Positions 1 to 8,686 of a DNA stretch of 64,000 nucleotides are shown piece by piece. A program made the translations under genes and the position numbers. Source of the DNA: Phascolarctobacterium sp. (GTDB lineage Bacteria; Bacillota; Negativicutes; Acidaminococcales; Acidaminococcaceae); NCBI GenBank assembly GCA_030523325.1, contig JAUNIS010000009.1:1-64000 (forward strand), read 5' to 3'. The stretch's first letter is position 1; each line of letters starts with the position of its first letter. Below the pieces are notes generated by a model that saw only the letters and a program-made list of their open reading frames with translations, had not been told where the DNA came from and made no database searches.

Positions 1-503
1 CTCAAGAAGCTATGAAAGAAGAAGCTACTCGTTGCAACATGTTCTATGTTAACGAACGTTGGTTGGGCGGTATGATGACTAACTTCAAAACCATCCAAAC
101 TCGTATTGCTCGTCTTCGTAAGCTGGAAGCTATGGAAGCTGACGGCACTTTTGATGTACTTCCTAAAAAAGAAGTTATCGGTTTAAAACATGAAATGGAA
201 AAACTTTCTAAATTCTTAGGCGGCATCAAAGACATGAAAAAACTTCCTGGTGCTCTCTTCATCATCGATCCTCGCAAAGAACACAATGCTGTTCTCGAAG
301 CACACAAACTGAACATTCCTATCGTTGCAACTGTTGACACCAACTGCGACCCTGACGAAATCGATTATGTAATCCCTGCAAATGACGATGCAATCCGTGC
401 AGTTAAGCTTTTAACCGCAAAGATTGCTGATGCTATTCTTGAAGGTCGTCAAGGCATGCAAGTTGAAGAAGCTCCTGCTCAAGAAGCTGCTGACGCTGAA
501 TAA
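1..503 (+). CDS. rpsB: 30S ribosomal protein S2, 3' part (cut by window edge)
   Basis: The frame is open from the left edge (codons in phase from base 3) and ends in TAA at 503, so about the first 80 residues lie outside the window. S2 sits on the back of the 30S subunit and is needed for late assembly and S1 docking. The family signature [18 protein letters not shown] is visible near the start of the fragment, followed by the conserved [12 protein letters not shown] and [20 protein letters not shown] segments. The protein ends in an acidic Ala/Glu-rich tail, which is common in this family. tsf follows 34 nt downstream, the standard rpsB-tsf pair, so the two are probably co-transcribed. Confidence 0.97.
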   Translation, partial: QEAMKEEATRCNMFYVNERWLGGMMTNFKTIQTRIARLRKLEAMEADGTFDVLPKKEVIGLKHEMEKLSKFLGGIKDMKKLPGALFIIDPRKEHNAVLEAHKLNIPIVATVDTNCDPDEIDYVIPANDDAIRAVKLLTAKIADAILEGRQGMQVEEAPAQEAADAE

Positions 504-537
504 TTTACCTGTTAGATAGATATTTGGAGGATTAAAA

Positions 538-1416
538 ATGGCTCAAATTACTGCTGCATTAGTTAAAGATCTCCGTGAACGTACCGGTGCTGGTATGATG
601 GACTGCAAAAAAGCTCTGAGCGCATGCGATGGCGATATGGATAAAGCAATTGACTTCCTGCGTGAAAAAGGCTTGGCTGCTGCTGCAAAAAAAGCTGGTC
701 GTATCGCTGCTGAAGGTGTTGTTGGTTCTTTCGTTTGCACTGAATGTGGTGCTGGTGCAATTGTAGAAGTTAACTGCGAAACTGACTTCGTTGCTAAGAC
801 TGATAATTTCAAAGCACTTGTTGCTTCCATCGCTAAACATATCGTAAAAACCAATCCTGCTGATGTTGATACTCTTCTCGCTTCCGAAATGGACGGCAAA
901 AAAGTATCCGATGTTGTAACCGAAGCAATTGCTAAAATCGGTGAAAAAATTACTGTTCGTCGTTTTGCTCGTTACGAAAACAAAGACGGTGTTGTTGCTG
1001 CTTACATTCATATGGGCGGTAAGATTGGCGTTCTTGTTAATATGAACGGCGGCTCTGCTGAACTCGGCAAAGATATCGCTATGCAAGTTGCTGCTGCTAA
1101 CCCCAGCTATTTGAACCGCACTCAAGTTCCTACTGCTGAACTTGAACATGAAAAAGAAGTTCTGGCTGAAAAAGCTAAAAACGAAGGCAAACCTGCTAAC
1201 ATCATCGAAAAAATGCTCATCGGTCAAGTTAATAAATACTACAAACAAGTATGCTTGGTTGACCAAGAATACGTTAAAGATGGCGAATTAACTGTTGGCA
1301 AGCTCTTAAAACAAAACAATGCTGATGTTGTTGCATTCACTCGTTTCCAAATGGGTGAAGGCCTTGAAAAACGTCAAGACGATTTCGCTGCTGAAGTAAT
1401 GGCTCAAATTAAATAA
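538..1416 (+). CDS. tsf: Elongation factor Ts
   Basis: EF-Ts is the nucleotide exchange factor that releases GDP from EF-Tu. The 292-residue length is normal for the long bacterial form. The N-terminal UBA-like part carries [13 protein letters not shown], followed by the core containing NCETDFVAK, the loop that inserts into the EF-Tu G domain, and a C-terminal dimerisation domain ending in ...[22 protein letters not shown]. The ATG is preceded by TTGGAGG at good spacing. In most Firmicutes tsf is followed by pyrH and frr; here it is followed by rplS, and pyrH-frr lie near 60 kb on the other strand, so this gene marks one edge of a rearrangement. Confidence 0.98.
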   Translation: MAQITAALVKDLRERTGAGMMDCKKALSACDGDMDKAIDFLREKGLAAAAKKAGRIAAEGVVGSFVCTECGAGAIVEVNCETDFVAKTDNFKALVASIAKHIVKTNPADVDTLLASEMDGKKVSDVVTEAIAKIGEKITVRRFARYENKDGVVAAYIHMGGKIGVLVNMNGGSAELGKDIAMQVAAANPSYLNRTQVPTAELEHEKEVLAEKAKNEGKPANIIEKMLIGQVNKYYKQVCLVDQEYVKDGELTVGKLLKQNNADVVAFTRFQMGEGLEKRQDDFAAEVMAQIK

Positions 1417-1440
1417 TTTAAGCTAAATAAATTTAACTGT

Positions 1441-1516
1441 ATTGTGCTTTGCACTTTTTAGTACGGACGGTCCGCTGTGAAGTTCGCACATGAACGTCTA
1501 TGAATCTTAGGAGGAA
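1441..1516 (+). promoter_or_regulatory. Probable L19 leader (autoregulatory mRNA element)
   Basis: The roughly 75 nt before rplS hold a compact set of short dyads: GTGC-TTT-GCAC at its start, the CGGACGGTCCG core around 1463-1473, and GTTC/GAAC near 1482-1495, then the TAGGAGG ribosome site. Position and core motif fit the Firmicutes ribosomal-protein L19 leader, in which L19 is thought to bind its own transcript. The identification rests on position and remembered consensus, not on a covariance-model search. Confidence 0.5.
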
Positions 1517-1519
1517 AAA

Positions 1520-1861
1520 ATGAACATTATTGAAGTATTAGAACAAGAACAACTTCGCAAAGACATTCCTGACTTCCAAGCAGGTGACACCGTAAAAGTA
1601 TATTGCAAAATTATCGAAGGTAACCGTGAACGTATCCAATTGTTTGAAGGCGTTGTAATCGCTCGTTCTGGCTCTGGCGTACGTGAAACCTTCACCGTTC
1701 GTCGTATTTCCTATGGCGTTGGCGTTGAAAGAATGTTCCCTGTACATAGCCCTCGTATCGACAAGATCGTTGTTGCTCGTCGTGGTATCGTTCGTCGCGC
1801 TAAACTCTACTATCTGCGTAACCTCACTGGTAAAGCAGCTCGTATTCGCGAACGCCGCTAA
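1520..1861 (+). CDS. rplS: 50S ribosomal protein L19
   Basis: 113-residue L19, the normal length, located at the 30S-50S interface. Recognised from [25 protein letters not shown], the [21 protein letters not shown] block and the basic C-terminus ending in [12 protein letters not shown] follows a strong TAGGAGG. A probable L19 leader precedes it and a clear intrinsic terminator follows, so it appears to be a monocistronic or end-of-operon gene. In many Firmicutes rplS is followed by lepB and rbgA, and that order is preserved here. Confidence 0.98.
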   Translation: MNIIEVLEQEQLRKDIPDFQAGDTVKVYCKIIEGNRERIQLFEGVVIARSGSGVRETFTVRRISYGVGVERMFPVHSPRIDKIVVARRGIVRRAKLYYLRNLTGKAARIRERR

Positions 1862-1883
1862 TCAACTTTTCTTGCAAAAAAAA

Positions 1884-1913
1884 GGGGATTGCTTTGAGCA
1901 ATCCCTTTTTCTT
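1884..1913 (+). terminator. Intrinsic terminator after rplS
   Basis: GGGGATTGCT pairs with AGCAATCCC across a TTG loop, and the 3' arm runs straight into a run of T. It lies 23 nt after the rplS stop. Confidence 0.9.
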
Positions 1914-1931
1914 TCTTAGAGCGAAAAATAA

Positions 1932-1960
1932 TTTACTAATTTGATTCTTTGTGATAGAAT
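1932..1960 (+). promoter_or_regulatory. Candidate sigma-A promoter for lepB-rbgA
   Basis: TTTACT (1932-1937), 17-nt spacer, TAGAAT (1955-1960), located between the rplS terminator and the lepB ribosome site. It is a moderate match to the consensus and the only good pair in this gap. Confidence 0.5.
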
Positions 1961-1995
1961 GTATAAGTAAAATTTCTACAGAAGGAGGCTCGAAA

Positions 1996-2574
1996 TTGAG
2001 TAAAAAACGTGAATCTTCCTGGCAAGATTCTGCGTCCGATTGGTTAGTATCCATCATCATCGCAGTTGCTCTTGCTTTTAGCATTCGTACTTTTTTAGTG
2101 GAGCCTTATATGGTATCCGGCAATTCAATGTATCCTTCTTTGCATAATCGTGAACGCCTCGTTGTTGATAAGCTCAGCTATTTCATTGGTGAGCCTGTCA
2201 AAGGTGAAATAGTTGTCTTCCGCTTTCCTAAGAACCAGGACCGTGATTTTATCAAACGTGTTATTGCTGTTGGTGGTGATACCATCGAGATGCGCAACGG
2301 CAGGGTTTTAGTAAACGGCAACGTTATGGAAGAAGACTATGTTTGGAAGGAAGATCCAAAAGGTAAAAACTTATCCGATTTCCGTAAAACAGTAGTTCCT
2401 AATGGTACCATTTTTGTATTAGGTGATAATCGTAACAATTCTGAGGACTCTCGTTTTAAAGACGTTGATTTCGTTCCTCTTAAATTGGTTAAGGGCCGTG
2501 CTCTATATTGCTTCTGGCCAACGGACCGTATGCGTAAGATTGTTCCTGATAACGGTACTGTTAAGAAACAATGA
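1996..2574 (+). CDS. lepB: Signal peptidase I
   Basis: Membrane-anchored serine protease that removes signal peptides from secreted preproteins. I place the start at TTG 1996 because GAAGGAGG lies directly upstream with ideal spacing; an in-frame ATG at 1951 has no ribosome site and would overlap the promoter. The 192-residue protein has one N-terminal membrane segment (about residues 15-35), then SGNSMYPSL with the catalytic Ser44, and RDFIKRVIAVGGD with the catalytic Lys87. The later GDNRNNSEDSR motif is also typical. The short Gram-positive-like architecture with one transmembrane anchor fits. Its stop overlaps the rbgA start (ATGA), so the two are translationally coupled. Confidence 0.95.
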   Translation: MSKKRESSWQDSASDWLVSIIIAVALAFSIRTFLVEPYMVSGNSMYPSLHNRERLVVDKLSYFIGEPVKGEIVVFRFPKNQDRDFIKRVIAVGGDTIEMRNGRVLVNGNVMEEDYVWKEDPKGKNLSDFRKTVVPNGTIFVLGDNRNNSEDSRFKDVDFVPLKLVKGRALYCFWPTDRMRKIVPDNGTVKKQ

Positions 2575-3431
2575 ATATAAAAGATTTCAAAATTCAATGG
2601 TTTCCCGGTCACATGACCAAGGCGAAGCGTATGATGGAAAGTCAGCTCAAGCTTGTCGATGTTGTTGTCGAGATGCTTGACGCACGCATTCCTCGTTCCA
2701 GCACTAATCCCATGCTTAAGGATTTACTTGGTGTTAAACCAAAAGTAATTGCCATTAATAAAACCGATATGGCAGATAGTTCCAAGACGGAGCTTTGGTT
2801 TAATAAGATTAAAAATTCTGGTCACCCTGTTTGCAAGGTGGATTGCTCCACTGGCAAGGGTGTAAAGCAAATGATTGCTGCTATTGAGCTTGCCGCTAAG
2901 CCAGTCAGTGATAAATGGATTAAAAAGGGTGTTAAAAACCGTCCCGTCAGAGTTATGATTGTTGGTATTCCCAATGTTGGTAAGTCAACACTCATTAATC
3001 GCCTTGTGGGCAAGAACAAGGTTGTAGCTGCGGATAAGCCCGGTGTTACACGTGGGCAACAGTGGATTACAATTGCAAAAGGTCTCGAGCTTCTGGATAC
3101 TCCAGGTGTGCTCTGGCCTAAATTTGAAGATCCATACGTTGGTTTTGCACTGGCCGCTACGGGAGCCATCAAGGAAGATATTTTCGATTGGGAACAAATG
3201 GTAGAGCTGTTAATAGCTTTTCTCATTGAAAAATATCCTTCTGATTTGCAAACTAAATACAACATTGACTTAGAGACAAGTGATAACGTCGGGGCAGTAT
3301 TGACGAAAATTGCCGTATCTCGCGGTTGCTTAAAAGCGGGCGGGCGTCTGGACATGGATAAGGTGTACCAGTTAGTTCTGCGTGATTTTCGTACAGGCCG
3401 TTTGGGACGTTTTACCTTGGATGAACCCTAA
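2571..3431 (+). CDS. rbgA: Ribosome biogenesis GTPase RbgA (YlqF)
   Basis: Circularly permuted GTPase that acts in late 50S assembly. The order of G motifs is permuted as expected: NKTD (residues 63-66, G4) comes first, then the P-loop GIPNVGKST (132-140, G1), then DTPGV (176-180, G3). The N-terminus IQWFPGHMTKAKRMM is the RbgA signature, and the C-terminal region forms the ANTAR-like RNA-binding part. 286 residues is the usual length. It overlaps lepB by 4 nt and is followed by a terminator, so lepB-rbgA is a two-gene unit. Confidence 0.96.
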   Translation: MNIKDFKIQWFPGHMTKAKRMMESQLKLVDVVVEMLDARIPRSSTNPMLKDLLGVKPKVIAINKTDMADSSKTELWFNKIKNSGHPVCKVDCSTGKGVKQMIAAIELAAKPVSDKWIKKGVKNRPVRVMIVGIPNVGKSTLINRLVGKNKVVAADKPGVTRGQQWITIAKGLELLDTPGVLWPKFEDPYVGFALAATGAIKEDIFDWEQMVELLIAFLIEKYPSDLQTKYNIDLETSDNVGAVLTKIAVSRGCLKAGGRLDMDKVYQLVLRDFRTGRLGRFTLDEP

Positions 3432-3440
3432 GCACTCAAG

Positions 3441-3467
3441 CCGCCTAAACGATTTGGGCGGTTTTTT
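3441..3467 (+). terminator. Intrinsic terminator after rbgA
   Basis: CCGCCTAAA pairs with TTTGGGCGG (one T-G wobble) around a CGA loop, followed by seven T. The rnhB ribosome site begins just after the T-run. Confidence 0.88.
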
Positions 3468-3485
3468 TGATTGAAAGGAGAAGTT

Positions 3486-4316
3486 ATGACTATTACAGAA
3501 GTTAAGAATATTCTTGCTAATAATCCTACAGAAGAGCAAATTGACATATTACGCTTGGATAAACGCGCTGGCGTCCAAAAGCTGCTTTGGGCATACGATA
3601 AGAAAATTCATCTGTTGAATGTAGAAAAAGAACGCTTCGAAAAAATGCTAGAATTTGAAAATAAATTTTACGATGAGGGAGCGCAATTTATTTGCGGTGT
3701 CGATGAAGCAGGACGTGGGCCTTTAGCTGGACCGCTTGTTATAGCTGCCGTCGTTCTACCCAAGGATTGTTTTATCAAGGGGCTGGATGATTCGAAAAAG
3801 TTAAGTGCCAAGAAACGCGATATGCTTTACGACGAAGTCATGAAGGTTGCACTAGATATTGAAGTTAATATTGTCAGCATTTCTAATATTGATGAGCTAA
3901 ATATTTACCATGCAACTCAACAAGGCATGGAACAGGTTATAAGTGCCCTTCAGAGGCGCGTAAATGTTGCTCTCATCGATGCAATGCCAGTTCACGTAAC
4001 AAATGTCAAGTCCGTGTCCATCGTTCATGGTGACGCTCTGAGCGCATCCATTGCGGCTGCCTCCATTATTGCTAAAGTAACGCGTGACCGCATTATGGAA
4101 CGTCTTGACACTGTTTACCCTGAATACGGTTATGCGCATCATAAAGGCTATGGGGCAGCCGCGCACATGGAAGCAATCAAAAAATTTGGCGCAACCCGTT
4201 GGCATCGCCGCAGCTATGAACCGCTTAAAAGCATGAACCTTGAGCCAGTTGCTAAAGAAAAAAATATTCTTTACGCACCTCAGAGAGAAAATTATGTCTA
4301 CGAAGTTTCAAAGTAA
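3486..4316 (+). CDS. rnhB: Ribonuclease HII
   Basis: Removes RNA from RNA-DNA hybrids and nicks at misincorporated ribonucleotides. The start is ATG 3486, preceded by AAAGGAG; an in-frame TTG at 3471 would contain that ribosome site and is unlikely. The 276-residue protein has an N-terminal extension (about 70 residues) before GVDEAGRG (catalytic Asp73, Glu74), then LDDSKKLSAKKR and the acidic GDALSASIAAASIIAKVTRD block that completes the active site. The last ten codons overlap the start of yraN by 23 nt, indicating coupling. Confidence 0.96.
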   Translation: MTITEVKNILANNPTEEQIDILRLDKRAGVQKLLWAYDKKIHLLNVEKERFEKMLEFENKFYDEGAQFICGVDEAGRGPLAGPLVIAAVVLPKDCFIKGLDDSKKLSAKKRDMLYDEVMKVALDIEVNIVSISNIDELNIYHATQQGMEQVISALQRRVNVALIDAMPVHVTNVKSVSIVHGDALSASIAAASIIAKVTRDRIMERLDTVYPEYGYAHHKGYGAAAHMEAIKKFGATRWHRRSYEPLKSMNLEPVAKEKNILYAPQRENYVYEVSK

Positions 4317-4665
4317 ATTAGGTGAGTTTGGGGAAATAATGTCCATACGCTACCTCAGAAAAAAGGGCTATAAAATATTAGCTAGAAATTTTCGCATGGG
4401 TAAGTATGGTGAAATAGATATTATTGCAGAAAAGGAGGGAGTACTCACTTTCATCGAGGTAAAGACTAGGACTAATAGATTATATGGTAGTCCTTGTGAA
4501 TCTGTAACTAGCGCAAAACAAAAAAAGATACGCAGGGTTGCAGAATATTACTTGATGATTACAGGTAAAATGAGCTGTATGCCGGTAATCGCTTTCGACG
4601 TAATAGAAATAATTTCAGATGGCGTTGTGGTTTTTGAACTGAATCATTTTCCACAATGCTTCTAA
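4294..4665 (+). CDS. yraN: YraN/UPF0102 family nuclease-like protein
   Basis: 123-residue member of the UPF0102 family, which has a restriction-endonuclease-like fold. Recognised from GEFGE at the N-terminus, the EIDIIA core and TFIEVKTRTN, the E-x-K pair typical of PD-(D/E)XK folds. I start it at ATG 4294, giving the usual family N-terminus; an upstream in-frame start at 4240 would only add residues read through rnhB. It lies between rnhB and comM, the common rnhB-yraN-comM order, which suggests a DNA-processing role, but the precise function is unknown in the family. Confidence 0.9.
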   Translation: MSTKFQSKLGEFGEIMSIRYLRKKGYKILARNFRMGKYGEIDIIAEKEGVLTFIEVKTRTNRLYGSPCESVTSAKQKKIRRVAEYYLMITGKMSCMPVIAFDVIEIISDGVVVFELNHFPQCF

Positions 4666-4684
4666 CGACAAGGAGCGATTAATT

Positions 4685-6205
4685 ATGTTTGCACAAGTTA
4701 TAGGTGAAACCACCTGCGGAATTGACGGCGTGAAAATAGTCGTAGAAGTTGATGTTACTAATGGTTTGCCGGGCTTTGATCTCGTTGGCCTCCCGCAAAT
4801 GTCTGTCAAGGAGAGTAAGGAACGGGTAAGAGCGGCCCTGCGAAATAGTGATTTGCCATTTCCCAGCACTCACATCGTAGTAAATCTTGCTCCAGCCGAT
4901 TTCAAAAAAGAAGGCTCGGGTCTTGACGTTGCCATTGCCATTGGTATTTTAACAAGCTCTAAGTTTATTAAACAAGAAAGCTTGGACGGAAAAATTTTTG
5001 TAGGTGAGCTGAGCCTTGACGGAAGCATCAAGAAAGTACCAGGTGTACTTTCTATGATTATTGAAGCAAAAAAATCTGGCTTTAAAGAGATTTACATTCC
5101 TTTTGACAATGCTAATGAAGGAAACCTATTGCACGACATCAGGGTTTTTGCTGTGAAGAATTTAAACGACCTTGTAAATCATTTATTAGGCGATAAGATG
5201 CTTAGACCCTTGAAGTCGGAAAACATTCTTCAGAACGCTCACAAAGACTATAGCATTGACTTTTCAGATGTCAAAGGTCAATTAGTTGCAAGACGTGCTT
5301 TGGAAATTGCTGCGGCTGGTGGTCATTCTATCTTAATGGTTGGTTCACCAGGTTGTGGTAAAACCATGTTAGCAAGAAGATTGGTGACAATTCTACCACC
5401 TATGACTGAGGCCGAGGCTTTAGAGGTTACGAAAATTTACAGCATCGTCGGTCTTTTACCTTCACGAGGTAAGTTAATGTTAGAGCGACCCTTCAGAAGT
5501 CCTCATCATTCTATTAGCGGTAGTGCTTTAATTGGTGGGGGACCTGTGCCGCGGCCAGGCGAGGTTACTCTTTCACACAATGGTGTTTTATTCTTAGACG
5601 AATTGCCTGAGTTTGAACGCTATACTCTCGAGATGCTGCGTCAGCCTCTTGAAGATGGGGAAGTAAATATTTCCAGGGTGCGTGCTAATATGAGTTTTCC
5701 TAGTAAATTTTTACTATGTGCAGCACAAAATCCCTGTCCCTGTGGTTACTTAGGCGATACCTTAAAGCATTGCACTTGTAAACCATCTCAAATTACACAG
5801 TACCAAAGAAAAATCTCCGGACCATTGCTAGATCGTTTTGACATGCAAATCAATTTGCAAAGAGTTGCCTTTAAAGAGCTGAAGGATATTGAACCCGGTG
5901 AGCCTTCAGAAGTAATTCGCGAGCGTGTTGTGAGCGCACGTGAAAAGCAAGTCGAAAGGCTTGAGCAATACGGATTGCATTGTAACGCGCAAATGACTCG
6001 TAGAGAGGTAGTAAAGTTTTGCCAACTTGATAACGAAGCTACGAAATTAATGGAGAGATATTTCGCAGTACTACAGCTTTCTGCTCGTAGCCACGACCGT
6101 ATTTTAAAGGTGGCTCGCACTATTGCAGATTTAGCTGGTGAAGAGTGCATTTCTTCCAAGCATCTTTCCGAAGCGATTCAGCTGAGAACTAGTATTAAAA
6201 GTTGA
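4685..6205 (+). CDS. comM: ComM/YifB family Mg-chelatase-like AAA+ ATPase
   Basis: 506-residue AAA+ ATPase. ComM homologues promote branch migration during natural transformation, but most family members are uncharacterised, so the role here is an inference. Domains: N-terminal LonC-like region (residues 1-170, with GLPGFDLVGLP and NLAPADFKKEGSGLD), Walker A GSPGCGKT (220-227), Walker B LFLDELPEF, then a C-terminal Mg-chelatase domain with a small Cys cluster (NPCPCGYLGD...HCTC), which is typical. It starts 19 nt after yraN behind GACAAGGAG. No terminator is obvious directly after it. Confidence 0.93.
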   Translation: MFAQVIGETTCGIDGVKIVVEVDVTNGLPGFDLVGLPQMSVKESKERVRAALRNSDLPFPSTHIVVNLAPADFKKEGSGLDVAIAIGILTSSKFIKQESLDGKIFVGELSLDGSIKKVPGVLSMIIEAKKSGFKEIYIPFDNANEGNLLHDIRVFAVKNLNDLVNHLLGDKMLRPLKSENILQNAHKDYSIDFSDVKGQLVARRALEIAAAGGHSILMVGSPGCGKTMLARRLVTILPPMTEAEALEVTKIYSIVGLLPSRGKLMLERPFRSPHHSISGSALIGGGPVPRPGEVTLSHNGVLFLDELPEFERYTLEMLRQPLEDGEVNISRVRANMSFPSKFLLCAAQNPCPCGYLGDTLKHCTCKPSQITQYQRKISGPLLDRFDMQINLQRVAFKELKDIEPGEPSEVIRERVVSAREKQVERLEQYGLHCNAQMTRREVVKFCQLDNEATKLMERYFAVLQLSARSHDRILKVARTIADLAGEECISSKHLSEAIQLRTSIKS

Positions 6206-6401
6206 GCAGTCTAATTTTTTTTACATATTTACTTTGGAATTGCGTAATAAATTACTCTAAAAATGAATTCTTAAGCAATAGCGCTAGAATTTATCCGAAT
6301 ATGAAAATCTAACCAAGAAAGACGATTTAAGGTACAATATGTTGCAGAAATGTAGTATCTTACTATGTTGTTGCTAATTATCGATTTTGAGGAGATTTAT
6401 C

Positions 6402-6731
6402 ATGGACGAAAACTTCGTATTGGATAGAATTCAAGAGTTATGTGACCGCAAGGGCCTTACTCATTACAAGTTGGCACTCAAAGCCGGTGTGCATCAATCA
6501 TCTCTTTCGACCTTGTTAAATCGCAAGAGTACTCCCAATGTTTTCACACTGGAAAAAATTTGTAGTGGCCTGGATATGACTATTGCGCAATTTTTTAGCC
6601 CTGACGGAGAATATATTAATCTTACCAAAGAGCAAAAAGAAATGGTTGACCTCTTTAGCAGTCTGCCTGAAATAGACAAAGAGCTTGTCATAGCTTATAT
6701 GCAAGGACTTATTGACAAAAGAAATCTATAA
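6402..6731 (+). CDS. XRE-family helix-turn-helix regulator
   Basis: 109-residue single-domain transcription factor. Residues 4-60 form a Cro/CI-type helix-turn-helix (LDRIQELCDRKGLTHYKLAL, then HQSSLSTLLNR for the recognition helix). The C-terminal 45 residues look helical and may serve dimerisation. The start is ATG 6402 behind GAGGAG; an in-frame TTG at 6387 would include the ribosome site. It stands alone between comM and a secreted-protein gene, with its own terminator, so its target cannot be read from context. Confidence 0.88.
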   Translation: MDENFVLDRIQELCDRKGLTHYKLALKAGVHQSSLSTLLNRKSTPNVFTLEKICSGLDMTIAQFFSPDGEYINLTKEQKEMVDLFSSLPEIDKELVIAYMQGLIDKRNL

Positions 6732-6735
6732 ATTT

Positions 6736-6765
6736 AAGTCGGTGGAGAAATTTCCACCGACTTTT
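6736..6765 (+). terminator. Intrinsic terminator after the XRE regulator
   Basis: AAGTCGGTGGA pairs with TCCACCGACTT across a short AT-rich loop and runs into TTTT. Confidence 0.88.
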
Positions 6766-6772
6766 CAATTAT

Positions 6773-6800
6773 TTGACATAATATTGTAGTATAATATTAT
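6773..6800 (+). promoter_or_regulatory. Candidate promoter of the secreted-protein gene
   Basis: TTGACA (6773-6778), 16-nt spacer, TATTAT (6795-6800), giving a leader of about 40 nt. A second TATAAT at 6790-6795 is too close to the -35 box. AATGATAATGA just downstream resembles a partial Fur box, but only weakly. Confidence 0.55.
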
Positions 6801-6845
6801 AAATGATAATGAAAAACTAAAAATTACTCATAAATAGGAGGATAC

Positions 6846-8249
6846 ATGATGAAAAAATCTCTCGTTTTATGTGCCCTTGCTCTGGGACTTTCTATCAATG
6901 CATTTGCCTACGAAAATGCTGCCGGTGGTTATAGCGTTAAAGAAGGTACGCCTATGTTTGTGTACGAGACGCAAGATACTTTTGCTTATAGTAATTATTC
7001 TGCTAAAAGCTTTGAAACCATTAAAGGTGAGAAGAATCTGCAAACCTATACTGCAATTAGATTTTTAACTAAAAAAGAGATGTCCGATGCAGTTGGCACC
7101 GATTTTTCTACTGACTATTTTACTAAAGAATTAGAAAAGCTTACGCAAAATAAAAATGAGGTAAATTTAAGCGAATTATCTAAATTAGCCGATTCCAAAA
7201 TTTATTTCAATAACGATAAAAATTTGCAAAAATTACTTTATGGTGAAGATTTTGACCAGGCTAAGCTTATTGCGGAAAATACGAAAATTAATGTGAAAAA
7301 AGTAGGAAAGGGTAAGTCCTTAGAATTTAGCAATTATTTTATTGCTGATGGCTCTAAAATGGGAATGAAAACAGCAGTATTTTCTGCTAATGATTGTGTT
7401 TATACCGTTATAACTCTGGGACTTGACGTAGACTACGATAGCTTTAACGCAGAAAATGCAGATGCAAAGACCAAGAAAAAGGTTCAAGCTAGCGATTTGA
7501 AATGCCTCAAGGAAGAAGATTTTGATGCGGATAAGGTTAAAAAATTAACTAGCGACCACACTAAAACCTTGAAGAGCTTTAAAACCTTTGCACCGGAAAC
7601 TAAACAACATGTCTTTGGCTATACGGATTCCGTTACGAAAAAATTCGTGAAATTGCCCCAAGAATGGTTCTATTTGAGCGGTAATTTTGTGGAAGATGCT
7701 GCCAAGGGCAATTTTACCTTTGCAGGTAATGGAGATGAGCTGGTTGATGGACTTTCCGCTGTAGAAGCTTATCGCGAGGAATATAGAAAGAAAAATAATA
7801 ATGCCAATCTCACAGACGCAGCTTACGAAGATTGCATGAAGCTCTTCCTGAAGAATTTTAACGGTGGCAAAGCATCCTTGAGCATGACTTTGAACGATTC
7901 TTCTTTTAAAGAAATGTTTGGTAAACCCTTGGAAACTAAACTTATGGTGGATCAAATTATTCGTGGCTCCTTGAAACGTGCCGACCAGTTCTGTGGTCCT
8001 AACGTAAAACTGAACGATTACGATTACAGCACATCCTTTACGGAAACAGAAGGTAAAATTGACATTAATACACTTGTAACCTTGTACAAAGCTTTCCTGT
8101 TCAGAGCCGATTTAAAGGGTGACTTTAATGCTAAGTCTAATGTTGGCAATATTACTTTTGATGCAAGAAAAATTAGTGCTAACAACGAAGGCATTTCTGT
8201 AGTTAGTGATCCAGCAAAAATTACCTTAAAGAATACCAATATTCAGTAA
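6846..8249 (+). CDS. Secreted protein of unknown function
   Basis: 467 residues, not recognised. The N-terminus MMKKSLVLCALALGLSINAFA is a standard Sec signal peptide with probable cleavage after AFA, so the product is likely periplasmic or outer-membrane associated. The mature part is lysine-rich and hydrophilic with no further membrane segment, no lipobox and no Cys cluster; two long regions (about residues 40-220 and 240-430) alternate beta-like segments and Lys/Asn-rich linkers. It starts at ATG 6846 behind TAGGAGG and has its own promoter and terminator. Nothing nearby hints at a partner. Its coding reality is well supported by the signal peptide, ribosome site and length. Confidence 0.85.
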   Translation: MMKKSLVLCALALGLSINAFAYENAAGGYSVKEGTPMFVYETQDTFAYSNYSAKSFETIKGEKNLQTYTAIRFLTKKEMSDAVGTDFSTDYFTKELEKLTQNKNEVNLSELSKLADSKIYFNNDKNLQKLLYGEDFDQAKLIAENTKINVKKVGKGKSLEFSNYFIADGSKMGMKTAVFSANDCVYTVITLGLDVDYDSFNAENADAKTKKKVQASDLKCLKEEDFDADKVKKLTSDHTKTLKSFKTFAPETKQHVFGYTDSVTKKFVKLPQEWFYLSGNFVEDAAKGNFTFAGNGDELVDGLSAVEAYREEYRKKNNNANLTDAAYEDCMKLFLKNFNGGKASLSMTLNDSSFKEMFGKPLETKLMVDQIIRGSLKRADQFCGPNVKLNDYDYSTSFTETEGKIDINTLVTLYKAFLFRADLKGDFNAKSNVGNITFDARKISANNEGISVVSDPAKITLKNTNIQ

Positions 8250-8288
8250 AATTTGCTAATTCTAATGATTTGTGTCCGATAATTTTTA

Positions 8289-8339
8289 AATAAGAACTGT
8301 AAAAGCATTTGAGAAGAGTGTTTTTACAGTTCTCTTATT
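8289..8339 (+). terminator. Long hairpin after the secreted-protein gene
   Basis: AATAAGAACTGTAAAA pairs with TTTTACAGTT-CT-CTTATT (two-base bulge). It is about 40 nt after the stop codon. The downstream tract is AT-rich but not a clean T-run, so termination is likely but not certain. Confidence 0.6.
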
Positions 8340-8385
8340 ATAATGATGAATTTAAACTTTGTAATAGATGAGATTTTAAAAAATT

Positions 8386-8686
8386 ATGACTAAAAAATTG
8401 ACCGACTTAACACTAAAGAATTTCTCTGAACCAAGGTTATACGATAAATGGCTACGCAGAAAAAGTTTATCACGTGCATTTAAGATTTGTCGGAGACAAT
8501 GACGAAATTTATTTTAAAGATTATTTGCATGCACATGTTGAAGTAGCCAAAGAATACGAAGCATTAAAAATTTCTTTAGCAGAAAAATTTAAGCAGGACC
8601 GGGACGGATATACAGCAGCTAAAGCCGAATTTGTACAAAAATATACGGAACTTGCTAAAAAAGAATTTGGCCTCAAATATTTATAA
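8386..8686 (+). pseudogene. grpB-family remnant (internal deletion and frameshift)
   Basis: An ATG at 8386 opens MTKKLTDLTLKNF, matching the usual GrpB-domain N-terminus (MxKxLxDLTLEEL). About 35 nt later homology jumps, in another frame, to the C-terminal part of the family: GYTINGYAEKVYHVHLRF, then YFKDYLHAHVEVAKEYEALK and HDRDGYTAAKAEF-like sequence ending in KEFGLKYL at 8686. Roughly 80-90 central residues of the expected 170-180 are missing and the two parts are out of phase by +1. GrpB-domain proteins are nucleotidyltransferase-fold proteins related to CoaE C-termini. A 70-residue open frame from GTG 8474 remains, but it lacks a ribosome site. Confidence 0.8.

Noticed and set aside
559-1266. 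235-codon minus-strand frame over tsf
   Set aside because: It is the antisense of a highly biased coding sequence; its length results from codon bias, and no ribosome site or family is visible.
6795-6815. Fur box upstream of the 6.8 kb secreted-protein gene
   Set aside because: Only one half of the consensus (AATGATAATGA) matches; in AT-rich DNA this is expected by chance.
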